Below are positions 46,655-58,628 of a DNA stretch of 64,000 nt, in pieces. The DNA is taken from assembly GCA_022495005.1 (NCBI GenBank), contig JAGYXB010000270.1, positions 62,001 through 126,000 on the forward strand. The letters run 5' to 3'. Each line of letters opens with the position of its first letter. The first letter of the stretch is position 1. The notes beneath the pieces were generated by a model. It was not told the DNA's origin and searched no databases. It saw only the letters and a program-made list of their open reading frames with translations. Source of the DNA: Rhyacophila brunnea (Eukaryota; Arthropoda; Insecta; Trichoptera; Rhyacophilidae). The position numbers and the translations under genes are program-made.

Positions 46655-46850
46655 ATATTAGATTGTTCGAATCCTGGGTCTGGCAAGTACATATAATTGT
46701 TTTTCAGTTTGTGTATTAGTCAGAGTATGGACCTAATAGGTTGAGCAAGTGGCTGATATCCATTTCTCGTACAAACAAAATCTGTTAATACAAACCTTCA
46801 TTCTGATCTGCCCATATGATCATCTTAGGATCGGACATGATCGAAAGAAA
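46655..46850 (+). mobile_element. SINE-A copy 2 (head partly lost)
   Basis: TTCGAATCCTGGGTCTGGCA (B box and start of body), GTATGGACCTAATAGGTTGA, CCATTTCTCGTACAAACAAA and GATCGGACATGATCGAAAGA define the family. The A-box part is missing. It ends in a short (GAAA)n-like run. It is in direct orientation with copy 3, 190 bp away. Confidence 0.7.
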
Positions 46851-47040
46851 GAAAATAATTTTAGCTATGTTTTTATATATTATATCGTCACCTCAATACT
46901 ACAACTAGATAACTTAATTTTCACTGTTTTTGAGATACCTAGTTATTGAATATGATTCAACATTTCTTTCTCTACAAAATGATAAGACTAGATAAGCCAG
47001 AAGTTAACGGGAACTGTATTAATTTTGTGTTTGAAAAGGC

Positions 47041-47262
47041 TTAAGCGTCGGCCTATAGCGTCGTGGGTCCCAGGTTCGAATCCTGGGTCTGGCAAGTACA
47101 CACATTGTTTTTCAATTTGTGTATGAGTCAGAGTATGGACCTAATTGGTTGAGCTAGTGGCTAACAACCATTTCTCGTAAAAACAAAACCCGTTAATACA
47201 AACATTCACTCTGTGGAGGCCCATATGATCCTATTATGATCGGACGTGGTCGGAAGGTTTTT
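47041..47262 (+). mobile_element. SINE-A copy 3 (best preserved)
   Basis: Head GCTTAAGCGTCGGCCTATAG, then GGTTCGAATCCTGGGTCTGG (canonical B box GGTTCGAATCC), then the body to GATCGGACGTGGTCGGAAGG followed by a T run. About 85 percent like copy 2 by eye. Non-coding and inferred to be pol III transcribed. Confidence 0.75.
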
Positions 47263-47552
47263 TTTTTAAACCATAAATGCATTAAATAAATCAAATAATA
47301 TATTATGTACAATATTTTTTCATAGAATTGAACATTATTTAATTGTTCCCAATTATACAAGCACAATTTTACATTTAAATTTTAAATAATAATTTTAGCC
47401 TAGATTTATATTAATCAAGTAAAGTTTAAATTACATTTTCCCAACAATTACTAAATCAGAGTTATCTAGTTGGAGTATTGAGGTGACGATATGTAAATTA
47501 ATTAGAACCATTTATATAAATTAAGCCTCAGTAAACTCAGTCAAAGCACACT

Positions 47553-47690
47553 TAAGTGCATGGCAACCTCAGTCTCGGGCATCTGCTATTGAGACATTCT
47601 CAGGCGTAAACAACTGCTGATGATCCAATCGTAGGGCCTCGTGATACGTTCGATTAGGACCAAGTGTGGCGTGGGGCGGGTTAGTTGGAA
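47553..47690. repeat. Dispersed repeat, partner of 25580
   Basis: AACAACTGCTGATGATCC, ACGTTCGATTAGGACCAAGT and GTGTGGCGTGGGGCGGGTTA parallel the 25.6-kb copy in order and orientation. Confidence 0.45.
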
Positions 47691-48009
47691 CTATTAGGGA
47701 GTAGAAATGGGGATAAATGTTAAAGTAAGGAATTCACAGCAAGGATGTAGCTTGTATTATTGCTCGTCCTACAGACTGGCAACCCTTCGGGATCGCATAA
47801 TGATAACAAGGAATATGGGAAAAGGGACATCTGGATACACATTAGTAATCGATGTGTAATAATTGCACAGATATTCCAGATAGTCCAGTTTGAACTTACG
47901 ATTTTCATACGTTCAAACAGGGTATATATTTGAGAAGATATTTTCTCTATTTAAACAATAATATTAAATCAGCTATTTCAAATGCGATTTTCTAGAAACA
48001 TACAAAACT

Positions 48010-48700
48010 GGATTGTATCTTCTTCTTTCATGTCCATCCCTTAGTCGGAGCATATGGACACCACGCGGCGCCTCCAAGAATCCCTGTCCCTTGCCAGTCT
48101 TCTTGTTTCGTTCCAGGTCAAACCAGCATCCCGTAGCTTCACCGTATACACTCTATAGATAGTATTCCAGGACGTCGGAATGAATCCGCTCGGCTTAAAA
48201 AACAGGCAAGCCAGGTTGAGGTTCTCTTCTGGCATCCGCAGCCCGTGGCCGAGCCAGGTCCAACGTCGCTTCTCCACTCTCAGCGTAATGAGAGGCTGCT
48301 TGGTGCGTTCCCTTATATCCTCGTTGCTCCTAAAGTCATACCATCCATAGCAAACATCTGTTTTCGAAGCTCAGTATACAGTTGCTCTGAGCCTTCGTAA
48401 GGTGCCATGATTCGCTACCGAAAAGCAGCACCGTCTGAATGCAATCGTCGAATAGGTGGCATTTGGTTTTGAACTAGCACAATCGTGAGTCTCAGTCACT
48501 CCGCATCGAGTTGAATGTTACTCCAGCCATTCCCATTCGGATAGCGAGCTCTCTATGCAAAATGCCATCTCCCGTTATGTGTACCCCGTTGGTATGCGAA
48601 GAAAACCAGCGTTTTGTGTAATAGCACCTATCCTGATCTAGATCATCATCGAGAGCGTCGACAGTTTCAAATACATCACGGATTGTACCATAGCAACACA
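48010..48700 (-). mobile_element. LINE-B-related fragment
   Basis: Minus-strand frames read GILHRELAIRMGMAGVTFNS, ESWHLTKAQSNCILSFENRC, WTWLGHGLRMPEENLNLACL and LRDAGLTWNETRRLARDRDS, then WRRRVVSICSD. The order matches LINE-B at 35.2 kb but with clear divergence, so this is a sister family. Several stops and frameshifts are present. The copy at 60.44 kb is closer. Confidence 0.8.
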
Positions 48701-49400
48701 ATATGCGGACCGTATATTGTCAATATAAATAACAAATATTAAAAAAATAATATATTATTATATAATAGAGATATATTTATATAGTCATGCAAACGCTGCG
48801 CAAAGGTAAATGTAAAGGAAAATAAATTACTCGCAGACCGATCTTTCGAGATAAAAGTTTTCGAATCAAAACTATGTCTGTTGAAGAGACGTACGATTGA
48901 AAAAAGTCGACATCATTTTATATTAGCGAATCCGTATCTGCAGTCAGATTGCAAACAGAAAAATGCACTTTCATTTGTTTTATTGAAGTTAACAAACTCA
49001 TTTTTTAAACACGGTTTATGAATTTTCATAAAAAAAAACAGTGAGATATGAAATTTCATTCAATGTTTTAAAACTCTTTTGTAGAAATCAGTAGTGAAGG
49101 GTGGATGTAGGCTGTTAAGATCCGCCATAAATAGTACACATTAAACTTTGTTAGTAATACGTATTTGTTTTTATTGAACTAAGACTACAATAATTTAAAG
49201 ATGGTGATGGTTAGTTTTTAAAAATCAATTAAACCCTGCCTAAACCAAACCATAATGGTTTTGGTATATTTTGGATGATACGACAAAATTGTGCACACTT
49301 TTCCATTCATACTTATTTGTTTTCGTTGGATTCGTTATTTTGGATTTCGTTACATAATATTATACATATTATTGTTGGTTCATTTTTTTTAATTCATTAA

Positions 49401-50010
49401 CCCATTCCAGACAGAATTAATTTTTCAGGATCACTTAAAAAGGCACACTGATTACTAAAATTGATATAACTCATGTATTATTCATTCAATTCTAATAAAT
49501 CTTTTAAATATTTATAGGTTTTAAATTTTTCTATTAAGTATTTACATTTTAAGTAAACTCTGTGTATAAGTGGAATGAAAAAAACATGTCAAATATAGTT
49601 TTTTGGGTTTTTTTAGCCTTTTTTTATACAAAATGACATAGATAAAAAGTCCATGATAGAAGTAAATAATAAAAGGAAGATATAGTAAGACTGGAGCTAA
49701 ATATAATACTCTTCAAGATATTTAGAAGATGGAGGGCCATTTTATGTTTTTTACTGTCTCAAACACCTCATGCCTAGCGAACTGATCATTATTTTGACAG
49801 ATTTAAATAAAAATAGATTTTATAAATCAAATATTTCTAAAAAAATATATTGGACTGTATACAACTAACATCGTTAAATGATAGCTACATATATTATTAA
49901 GTAATTTCAACTTTTAAAAAAATCGAAATATGATAATTTTTTTTTGATTTTCATCATGTCCTGCATCCTGTACCACCGGCGCCAAATTGGCGCCGATAGG
50001 GCGCGATGGG
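49401..50010. mobile_element. piggyBac-like TTAA element, 610 bp
   Basis: TTAA (49397-49400) then CCCATTCCAGACAG; the right end is GGCGCGATGGG then TTAA (50011-50014). The CCCAT start and TTAA duplication are the piggyBac signature. The relative at 41.27 kb has a single TTAA at the same place, so the empty site is seen. GGCGCCAAATTGGCGCC near the right end is palindromic. No transposase frame. Confidence 0.8.
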
Positions 50011-50123
50011 TTAAGCCCTGCCTAAACCAAACTAAAATAGATAAAAAAATATCATTATATCTATAAAATATCTAAAATGATAAATAGTCTATTGGCATAA
50101 TTTTAGATTTTTATAGATAGACA

Positions 50124-50395
50124 ATGAGTATAGGTGGACGTTATTTTATAAATTCTTAAAATAGGGTCTGATTAACTCATCCGGTGTACTTCCTTGTACC
50201 TATATACTTCATATTTTTTGTATTTATACTGTAGAATAACTTAATATTGCATAATTACAGTATTACATAATACTGTTTTAATAATATTTCTTTGTTTCTA
50301 AATGTCATGTTGTGAACGTCTTAAACTTATAATTTGTAATGTCCACAATATGTAAAATAAATTAAAATTGAAAAATTAAAAAGTATTTTTTTATA
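50124..50395 (+). mobile_element. Jockey-like LINE 3' tail
   Basis: AGGTGGACGTTATTTTATAA and TTCTTAAAATAGGGTCTGAT match the end of the 61-kb element, followed by the family tail ATGTCATGTTGTGAACGTCT and ATTTGTAATGTCCACAATAT and an A-rich end. Only the last few codons and 3' tail were copied. Confidence 0.7.
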
Positions 50396-51344
50396 TATTA
50401 TTTATTATGGTTTGGTTTTGCAGGGTTTAATTGAATTTAAAAAAATTAGCCAACACCTCGTATTTCAATGAAAACAAATACGCATGAGTGACAAAATTTA
50501 GTGTGCACTATATACGGCTGATCTTATCAACCTACCTCAACCCTTCGCCACTGGAGACATTAATGATGTATACAATCTAATTCTAATATAATTTGTATGT
50601 GTAAAACATAATGAAAAATTGAAAAATGTATTTTAGTAGTTAGTAATGTCATTCAATTGTAGTATCTTATAGGTAATATATGTAGAAATTTCTATAATAT
50701 ATAAATAATTTTTGTGTTAGGGTTAATAATGATTAACTACTATATTAGTGTACATTAAGACATGCACTAATACGAAATTTGTAGCGACATTCCGTCACAA
50801 TACTAATTATTATTGAATGCTTTCATAGACACGACGTCTTAGCAGATATATCCAATGGCGGCTCGTGTTATAAAATAAAAATTAAAGTTTAATTGTAAAA
50901 TACGTACACACCCTTTCTTATAAACGTATAAACTTTTTCATATATATATACTAATATTCTTTCGTGTAGTTTAATATAATATAATAAAATATATAAATCA
51001 CTAGAACTATAAAAACTAGATATTATAGTCACAGTTAGCGAGAAAGTTACACTTTTGCCTGTTATCGCGAGGAATGGTTTTCAATCCTGCGGGTCTATTC
51101 TATACACAAGGCTGCTCTCGGTCCGCTACGGCAGCTAAATAGGATAGGAAATTATCGAATTATAACACTTATTGTAACAATTACAATTATTTTTTTTATC
51201 CCGCGTGCCTATAATTTACGTAAGTAGAAAATACGATAAAATAATTGAAGAAAGATATTTAATGCAATGAATTTAGTTTTGATTAAAAATCATGATCAAA
51301 TTAAAACGATATTTATTTATACACAGTTAAATTATTTTTACTCT

Positions 51345-51730
51345 CTTCTTCTTGGCCGTGCACTCATGGCTGAGAATCGTGACCACATTTGAATTTCGCC
51401 ATCCTTTGAGCGACCAAGACTTTCCACCCTTCTCGATCTTCCGCTTCTCTCAGGGCAGAATGGATGGTGCCCCCAGTCAGCTCTTTCACTTGGTCGCACT
51501 TTCGCGCAGACGCTCTTCCTCTGCTTCGCCTTCCCTGGAGGCCACCCAAAACTACCAGTCTCTCAATATTGTCCGGTCCGCGCCTGATAATATGTCCAAA
51601 AAACTGCAGAATTCTTCTCAGATATATTGTCAAGAGCCGTTTCTTCATCTCAGTCGCTGGATGATTTACTGGTTCGTCCTGTGCTCCGTCCAAGAAATAC
51701 GAAGCATTCATCGCCAACACCACATCTCAA
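51345..51730 (-). mobile_element. LINE-A 3' end
   Basis: The minus frame 51364-51723 reads YFLDGAQDEPVNHPATEMKK, YLRRILQFFGHIIRRGPDNI and VKELTGGTIHSALREAEDRE, ending GHDSQP. It is nearly the same as the copy at 31.98-32.36 kb and less damaged there in frame. It is truncated at its 5' end. Confidence 0.85.
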
Positions 51731-51784
51731 AGGCATCAATTGCCTTCCGTTCACTTGCCTTCCTTTTCACACAATTAAACTAAA

Positions 51785-52670
51785 TAAAATAACAATAACC
51801 ACGTAATATGCTGAGTACCTTGCGTTTGTAAACAGCTGACTGATTCGCACATGTTTTGTATACCCCGATCACGGCTAACTTAATCATGTCGCACTTTCGT
51901 AACGGTATGCGCGCGCAGCTCTCAATTTTCCCCTCTATTAAACGCGCCAAAAGAAGTATACCTTCAAAAAGACCAGATGTAATGTTTGCCAGAGAGGGGT
52001 TTTGAATCCACGCACGAGGCTTTAAATATGGGAATTTTATCAACTACTCTACTGTAACAATAATGTGAGTGTTATATTATGGTTGTAAAATAAGTACAGG
52101 TGGGCTCCAGCTTCTGGATTTTCTAAAGAATAGTCGCCACTGAATTTATTTATAATATGGCGAACGAAAACACGTTCGTGGTATCAAATAAATTCAAGAT
52201 ATTCCCATTGTATTATAAATGTGGGGAAACAAGGCTCCTGCTCGGTTACTACGTACGGTACACTGGGTTTCACCTGTATAATCAATTTTATTTAATATAA
52301 TGCGAAATCCTTGAGACGTTTTCTTAGAATGTACAAACACGAAAGTAATCGATAATAATATTATATAAGGATTCCCATCCGAGCCTTCGCAATACAATGC
52401 AATGATCATTCGCATAGAAATGCCAATTAGAATCCTTCCTGGATAACAACACTTTATCACGGTGTATAATTTTGCGTCGTATAGATATTATCATTATTAG
52501 GTTAGGAATTATTCGCAGGACGCGTTAGTCAAAATTCAGATAAACAAAAAACATTCAAACATATAGCAAATAGTTTTCACATAAACTAAATAATACCAAA
52601 CAAAAGTGATGTACCACATTTTAAAAATATAAGTTAACTTAGTTTCGACAAAATTAGTCAAAGCGAAACA
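51785..52670. other. No feature recognised
   Basis: Short frames on the minus strand (51780-52043 and 52194-52460) have no start, splice or family support. No bounded repeat is visible. Confidence 0.4.
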
Positions 52671-52679
52671 ATACTTCAC

Positions 52680-52802
52680 CAATGGTCGGTTGAGCGCGGC
52701 CAAATTGAGGTGCACATCATGATGCACGTCGCCTAATGTCACGCTGCGCGACGTTAAATTTATGGTTTCGTAATTTTGCAGAATATTTTGAACCATCGCC
52801 AT
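52680..52802 (-). CDS. Possible first coding exon, 41 codons
   Basis: The ATG at 52802 (context GAGATGGCG) opens MAMVQNILQNYETINLTSRS, then VTLGDVHHDVHLNLAALNRP and L, followed by a donor-like TTG then GTGAAG, phase 0. The coding stretch is richer in C+G than its flanks. A degenerate copy at about 54180-54230 has an early stop (MVHVQNILQNDLTLD). No partner exon was found and no family is recognised, so it may also be a repeat-borne frame. Confidence 0.3.
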
Positions 52803-53190
52803 CTCACTAATGTAAATTCACTGAAAAATGACAGTGATGAAGAGTGCCTACTATAATGTATTAGTAATTTGAATTATTATTAATTATTCATGCTAATTTC
52901 AATTAATTTTAACAGTTTCTACGTGTGCGTACGTTAAAATACTTGCTATATTATATCCATAGATAATATTTTGAAAAGAACCCAACCTGCAGACCATAGA
53001 TAATAGACAACATTCTTTTCGAAAATACATAGTGCCAACAGCTAAAAACAAAAAAGGTTATTTTGAGTATTTTGACATGAAATTCGAAAAGTGTAGGCAT
53101 GTGAAATATGATAAAAACGTTCAAAACGTCGTGCAGGTGTCTATGCAGTGCAGTTCAACGTGAGGTGACCTCATTGTTGTTTTAGTGATA
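52690..53190. repeat. Direct duplication, copy 1
   Basis: About 480 bp match 54105-54590 in the same orientation: GCAGAATATTTTGAAC, GATGAAGAGTGCC, TTTCTACGTGTGCGTACGTT, CCAACCTGCAGACCATAGAT and GTGAGGTGACCTCATTGTTG. It includes the possible exon above. Confidence 0.75.
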
Positions 53191-53712
53191 TCCGTGATGT
53201 ACTAACAATATTTTTTTTAGCTAAATTGGCTGCTGGTTAAAAAAAATAGTGCGCAACGCTCTTGCAAAGAATCTAAGTAGACCTTTTTCAAACTCGAATC
53301 ACGAAGACACCATACACACCCGCGTTTTCTATGATTCATTCAGTTAACATAATAAATAATCCTTTGTAGAGGATGCTGCGATGCTTGGTGATTCACGCTA
53401 GTATGAGTTTAATGCAGCACAGTATTATGCGAAAGACATTGAGAACATTTCAAAATACTTGGCATTCGTTTCGTTTCAAATCGTACAAAACTCGCTCAAA
53501 GCCATACAGGGGGCTTAGCAAACAAACGCTCAATTCTAGGAAAATCTATTTCATATTTAGTTTATAGTTCATCATTACAAAGGTGGTATGCTCACTGTTC
53601 TGGAGTTACCAGGTATTATGGCTTCTAAACTAAAGGGAAACTTTCCTACGAGACATGCACATAAATACAAAACACAAAACGTTCAGGGCTGCCAACGTAA
53701 GTACGGGATTAA

Positions 53713-54096
53713 TTATTCATGCGAGAAGTGGTCGTCATACCTCAGTTGAGGCATGGTCTAAAAAGATCGTGGCTAGGCGATGCGCGGATTGTGCAAATGA
53801 CGCGTGCCAAACGAAATATAATTTGTCATATAAATCCAACATGCGTCCATTTAATGTTCCGTTTATTGTTCTATAAGTAACAATAATAATATATTCATTG
53901 ACATGTTTTCTTTTTAAAGTAAATGGGTAATGTTTTTAAGTCATCTTTAAACGATTTAAGAATAAATACCCCCGTTGCCATCACGAAACAAATTGACGTG
54001 TTCACAGCTCGACGTTCACTCTCCGATTGCCAGCGAGTCCAAAATTTCGTCGCACCTATAGTTGAAAATTATTTTCCGTTTCACTGAAGTACCGTC
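53713..54096 (+). mobile_element. TTAA-flanked element, copy 3 (uninterrupted)
   Basis: TTAA at 53709-53712 and 54097-54100. It contains CCTCAGTTGAGGCATGGTCT, GGCTAGGCGATGCGCGGATT and TTCCGTTTCACTGAAG. It shows the empty GGCTAGGC site that the hAT at 36133 used in copy 2. It lies directly against duplication copy 2 (54105 onward). Confidence 0.6.
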
Positions 54097-54104
54097 TTAA
54101 GCGC

Positions 54105-54590
54105 GAATCAAATTGAGGTGCATGTCGCCTACTGTCACGATTTCGCGGCGACAAATTTAGTCTAATGTTAAGTCATTTTGCAGAATATTTTGAACGTGCA
54201 CCATCTCGTAAATTCACTGAAGAATGACACTGATGAAGAGTGCCAACTATATATAATGTATAAGTAATTTGAATTATTATTAATTATTCATGCTAATTTC
54301 AATTAATTTTAACAGTTTCTACGTGTGCGTACGTTAAAATACTTGCGGCATGACATCCATAGATAACATTTTGAACAGGACCCAACCTGCAGACCATAGA
54401 TAATAGACAACATTCTTATAGAAAATCCATAGAGCCAACCGCTAAAAACAAAAAAAAACGTAATTTTGACATGACTAGTCAAAAAATGTAGGCATGTAGA
54501 AGATGATAAAAATGTTCATTGGGTCATGCAGGTGTCGATGCAGTGCAGTTCAATGTGAGGTGACCTCATTGTTGTTCTGGTGATTTCGGC
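54105..54590. repeat. Direct duplication, copy 2
   Basis: Partner of 52690-53190. In this copy the frame corresponding to the possible exon is broken. The two copies differ by scattered substitutions and short indels, so the duplication is not very recent. Confidence 0.75.
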
Positions 54591-55172
54591 AGATTTTTCC
54601 AACTGACAATGTTCGTTTAAAGGTTCAAAATGTGCTACGGGATGGGAGCATCAGTCTGATAATATTTTAAACACCAAGAACAACGACAATACACACTTTT
54701 TTCCCGTAGCGGCAGCTTACTGTAACGTCACGTGATGTACCATAATTCGCGCTTTAGTGTATAATGTGTAATCATTATTCGTAGGATGTTTATCACACTT
54801 GAATTATCAAAGACATGGCTTATAATCAGTATCTTTAGAATTATCTTCAATTGTGTTAATCGGGCTAATTTTTTGAATTAGAAAATGCCTAATTTTGTCA
54901 AATTTGGGATCACAGAGATTATCAATATAATATTTTATCGTAAATATTTTACTAAAATTATCTCGTCATAAATTATACTAATAGTTTTATAAATGCGTTG
55001 AAAAATTAATAAATGTAAAAAATCTTAACACCACTGCACAGTTATATACTGAAATATGACTATATTCTAAAACATTAGAGCGAGAGGTTTAAAAGAATAC
55101 TATTTTATGTAATAAAAAATAAATATAAAGGATAATAAGGCTTCAAAATTATATAAATAGATTATCTTCAAC

Positions 55173-55912
55173 TAGGGATTCCAATCCCGGGCTATTTTCG
55201 ATACCTATGAATCCCGGGATTGATAAACATAATCCCGGGATTTCGGGATTGATTTTTTTATCGATTTTTATGGAAAATAAAATAAAAGCGAAAATATAAC
55301 AGAAAAAATACTTTTAATAAAAAATAACTACATTAGAAATGAACTGAGTTTGAATGAAGTTTGATTTATACCCATGTGTAGGTTGCCGATTCATTTTATA
55401 TTTTCACATAAATTATTAAAAATGGAAAGATTGGAAAAAACAATGCTTCGCACTTTTAACAAAGTAATTCCACCATGATATCATACGTTTTAGGGCAGTT
55501 TCATATTTGGCTGACTAATTAGATTTATGAAGCGGAAAGGCCATAAGTACGCCATGATTATTTGATTTACTATTTTAAATCTCGCTAATCCATTCATTAA
55601 GTCTTTACTATCAGAAACAGCAATCTCCTATTAAATTCATATTATTATTTATATTACAATATTATTTACTCCATTAAACTTGTGTATTTCCAAGATTGAA
55701 CGTATACAATATTAACAATAAATGTCTTAGATAGTATAAATTTTACTAGATTTATTTTTGACCGATTTTATCAATGTTATTTGTAAATATAAAAATTTTA
55801 TATTAACAATGGAAAAAATGCCAATCCCGGGACCAGTCCCGGGATCCCGGATTGTCAAATTATAATCCCGAAATCCCGGGATTAGAATTTTGGCTCGGGA
55901 TTGGATTCCCTA
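55173..55912. mobile_element. hAT miniature element, second copy
   Basis: TAGGGATTCCAATCCCGGG at the left and GGGATTGGATTCCCTA at the right; flanking octamers TCTTCAAC and TCTACAAC agree at 7 of 8. It is about 90 percent identical by eye to 21329-22060 and of the same length class. Confidence 0.85.
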
Positions 55913-55920
55913 TCTACAAC

Positions 55921-56530
55921 GTATAAGGTATGTCTAGGACGATGCGTTGAAAATAGAAAAAAGCTCCATTTTGACCCACGCTGAGCACGTCCGCCCTTAA
56001 GTAATGCGTACACCATTAAAAAAAGGTTAAATACATAGTCATTTAATTCAAAGATATTCTTTAAGTAATTAAAAGAAAAAAATCAAATAAGATGGACAGT
56101 TTTAGTTTATTATTACATACTTTTTGTAAAGTTCGTTCCAAGTATAGATAAAAAAATCTGTGTGTGTGTACTTATGTACGCGCGTTAGAAGTAATACTTC
56201 TTTGGCGTAACAAAACAAAAACAAAACTTGTAATAACCTAGATTATTCGACTACCTCTTAATTATCTTGTTAAATTACACACGTAAGAAAACGGGCCGCT
56301 TATTGAAGCGCCGTTGGTTTATTTCTATAAATTTTAACTTATATTACTAAATTATATAATTATTTATCGTTGTTTTTATTTTTAAAGTAACAACTGCCAC
56401 TATGACGTTTAACCGTTTGTTTACGTAAGGGATTGCAAATGGCCTACAATAATAAATTCGCTGCCTAGGCAATGGAACAATTCTAAACTATAATATTATA
56501 CTGTATAATCGTCACGATTGCAGTATCATA
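55921..56530. other. No feature recognised
   Basis: A+T-rich, no frame of note and no bounded repeat seen. Confidence 0.4.
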
Positions 56531-56532
56531 CT

Positions 56533-56600
56533 GTGGCGTAAAGGTAGTGCGTTCGGCTGATAACCGAACAATCGGTGGTTCGAATCGAATCGAGTGCATC
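56533..56600 (+). repeat. tRNA-Ile(GAT)-like pseudogene or SINE head
   Basis: GTGGCGTAAAGGTAGTGCG (D region/A box), TTCGGCTGATAACCGAA (perfect 5-bp anticodon stem, loop with anticodon GAT) and GGTTCGAATC (T arm). The acceptor stem does not close, and an extra GAATC follows the T arm, so it is most likely a tRNA-derived SINE head. Confidence 0.55.
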
Positions 56601-57269
56601 TTTTTTCGTGTGAAAAAATAAATTATGTGTTACATGTCACACGCCAAAAATACACTCTGATCTGATTTCCCAAACGCGCCAAAAGAAGCATTGATTCAGA
56701 GTATAAGTATATTACAATAAAATAAGACAAATATTCAAATGTTTTTTAAAACTATTTTATAAATTCAGACTTTCAACTCTCGACTATTCGACAACTAATA
56801 TATTTAATTTTAACTATATACTATAATCATAGTTTAATAGTATTTCTATTGGATAAACACCGTTCTCCGTAGCAGCTTATTCATTATTTTAATAACTCTT
56901 ATGACAGCCTCCTGACTTATGGTGCGTCAACAGCGAATGTCACATTCTAAACATTATAAGAAATTGTTGTATGTAAGTATGTAATAATTTGTATCCATAT
57001 TATAATTGATGACAATTTTGTAACTACTATTTTATACATTTATATTAATATTTTACTCATGGAGTTAGAACTTAAATACATTTTATAAATTATACTAATT
57101 TCCATCAGTTGATCGTATTAGTTTTATTAAGTTTCTAATAATTTGTTAATAGGACAGAGATTTCAAATATCTAGCGTAGAAAATCTTGATGTTATTATTT
57201 ATTGACCATAATTTGAAAACATCGCATGCATATGCAAACTAGAAAAAATCATTTTGTAGAAAAAAAAAA

Positions 57270-57430
57270 TACGACTCCCGACAGGACTTGAACCTTATAA
57301 TTCGATAAGCATTTCATGCAAAAACTACCAGTTAAAATCGTCGTAATTATCTAAGATGCCCGTAACTTAATTGGAAAAGCATACTGACGCGAATCCAGCA
57401 GATATAGGTTCAAGTCCTGTTGAGTGTCGT
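57270..57430. repeat. tRNA-like SINE-B head with inverted T-arm copy
   Basis: AGGTTCAAGTCCTGTTGAGT at about 57406-57425 is inverted at 57276-57300 (TCCCGACAGGACTTGAACC). The right unit has a D-arm-like TAACTTAATTGGAAAAGCAT. It resembles the pair of opposed heads at 24771 and 25177. Confidence 0.5.
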
Positions 57431-57915
57431 ATTTTACAACATTTTTATTAGCTCGTATTCTTGTTTGTCCGGTGGTTATTTGTCCAGTACAAATCTTGCA
57501 ATCGATTTTTAACGAACTACCCAACTAGCTAGACATATGAAACTTTTAGAATATATCAGAACACGATGCCAATGCATTCTTTCAATACTTTTAGCCATCT
57601 TCAAGTAGAATTGAATTTATTTTCAGTTAATTCTGTTTTGTATGGAAAGTTATTTCAGAAAAATCCGTAAAAATTAAAAGACTATTATTGGTTGCTAAGG
57701 GGGTGGTCTTAGCAACTAAATTATTAATATATACGTGCGTTACTATGGAAATCCAGATGAAATGTCAAAATGACATTTCAGTATTCTATATTTGTTTGTT
57801 TGTTTTTTATTTACTTCATATTAAGTACAAGTTTGAGCGTATTGAGCATAATAATTCAACAGAAAATTTAAAAACGTTGTATATAAAAATTTCTTTTTAT
57901 CTTGTAATTATTTTT
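57429..57915. repeat. Dispersed repeat X, copy 2
   Basis: Matches 19832-20292. Here the palindrome is cleaner: GTTGCTAAG, GGGGTGGT, CTTAGCAAC. It lies between a SINE-B head (57.4 kb) and a SINE-B body (57.94 kb), so it probably inserted into a SINE-B copy. Confidence 0.6.
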
Positions 57916-57929
57916 CTACAAATTTTTTT

Positions 57930-58040
57930 TTAACGTGTGCATGAGATATATACATGAGATGTTTTCAAATTATGTATATTCAATATCTCGAATGTTACAT
58001 TCTCAAATCTTGTGTCTTATTCGTTGGATAAAAAAAATAG
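57930..58040 (+). repeat. SINE-B body
   Basis: GATGTTTTCAAATTATGTAT, CGAATGTTACATTCTCAAAT and CGTTGGATAAAAAAAATAG follow the family order. Another uninterrupted comparison for the insertion at 51-582. Confidence 0.6.
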
Positions 58041-58628
58041 TTTAATCTATTAGCCGCCTGTTCTCATTTGAAATATTTATTTGAAGTACATATTAATTTT
58101 AAATTTTACATATTAAAATAGGCAACCCTGGTTTCGCAACGCATATTATAAACTCCTTTCAATACCGTAAGGTCTGTCGCATTTGCCAAAAGCAGAATTA
58201 AGCCCTGAGATAAAATAGAAAATATTATGTTGCATATTCCATGCGAGGATTTTCTCCGTACACAAATACGCCCTGGAGGTTCAAGAATCAATCTATTATT
58301 CTCGAAACTGGACAACCGACATCAAAGCTCGTACGAGCTGAAGGCTCAGACGGGTAATCGTCGATGCTGAATAGGGTGTTATGAACAAATATGTACTTTA
58401 TCTAAGTACAGAGAACGCTGTAAAATAGGGGATGGCTCTAAGTATATTATATAAATAAATTGTATGTATGATCTAAACAAAGGGTGAGTAATGCTAATAG
58501 GAGATTAAACAGTAGGTATCTAGCTTTTATGCGTAATACATTCTTTCATTCAGTAGCTCAATTTGGAAAGCATTTTGGTGAGTTGTCGTAATTAAGTATG
58601 ACTCCTTTTGCATAGTGGACTATGTGCG

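Larger units (their letters stand above)
49089..50553. mobile_element. hAT element with two nested insertions
   Basis: Left end CAGTAGTGAAGGGTGGATGT and right end CCTCAACCCTTCGCCACTG are inverted and of the same family as 41016-41532. Compared with that 517-bp relative, it is enlarged by a TTAA-flanked element (49401-50010) and a LINE 3' end (50124-50395). The flanking octamers are no longer similar. Confidence 0.75.

Noticed and set aside
56533..56600. Working tRNA-Ile gene
   Set aside because: The anticodon arm is good, but the acceptor stem fails and an extra segment follows the T arm.
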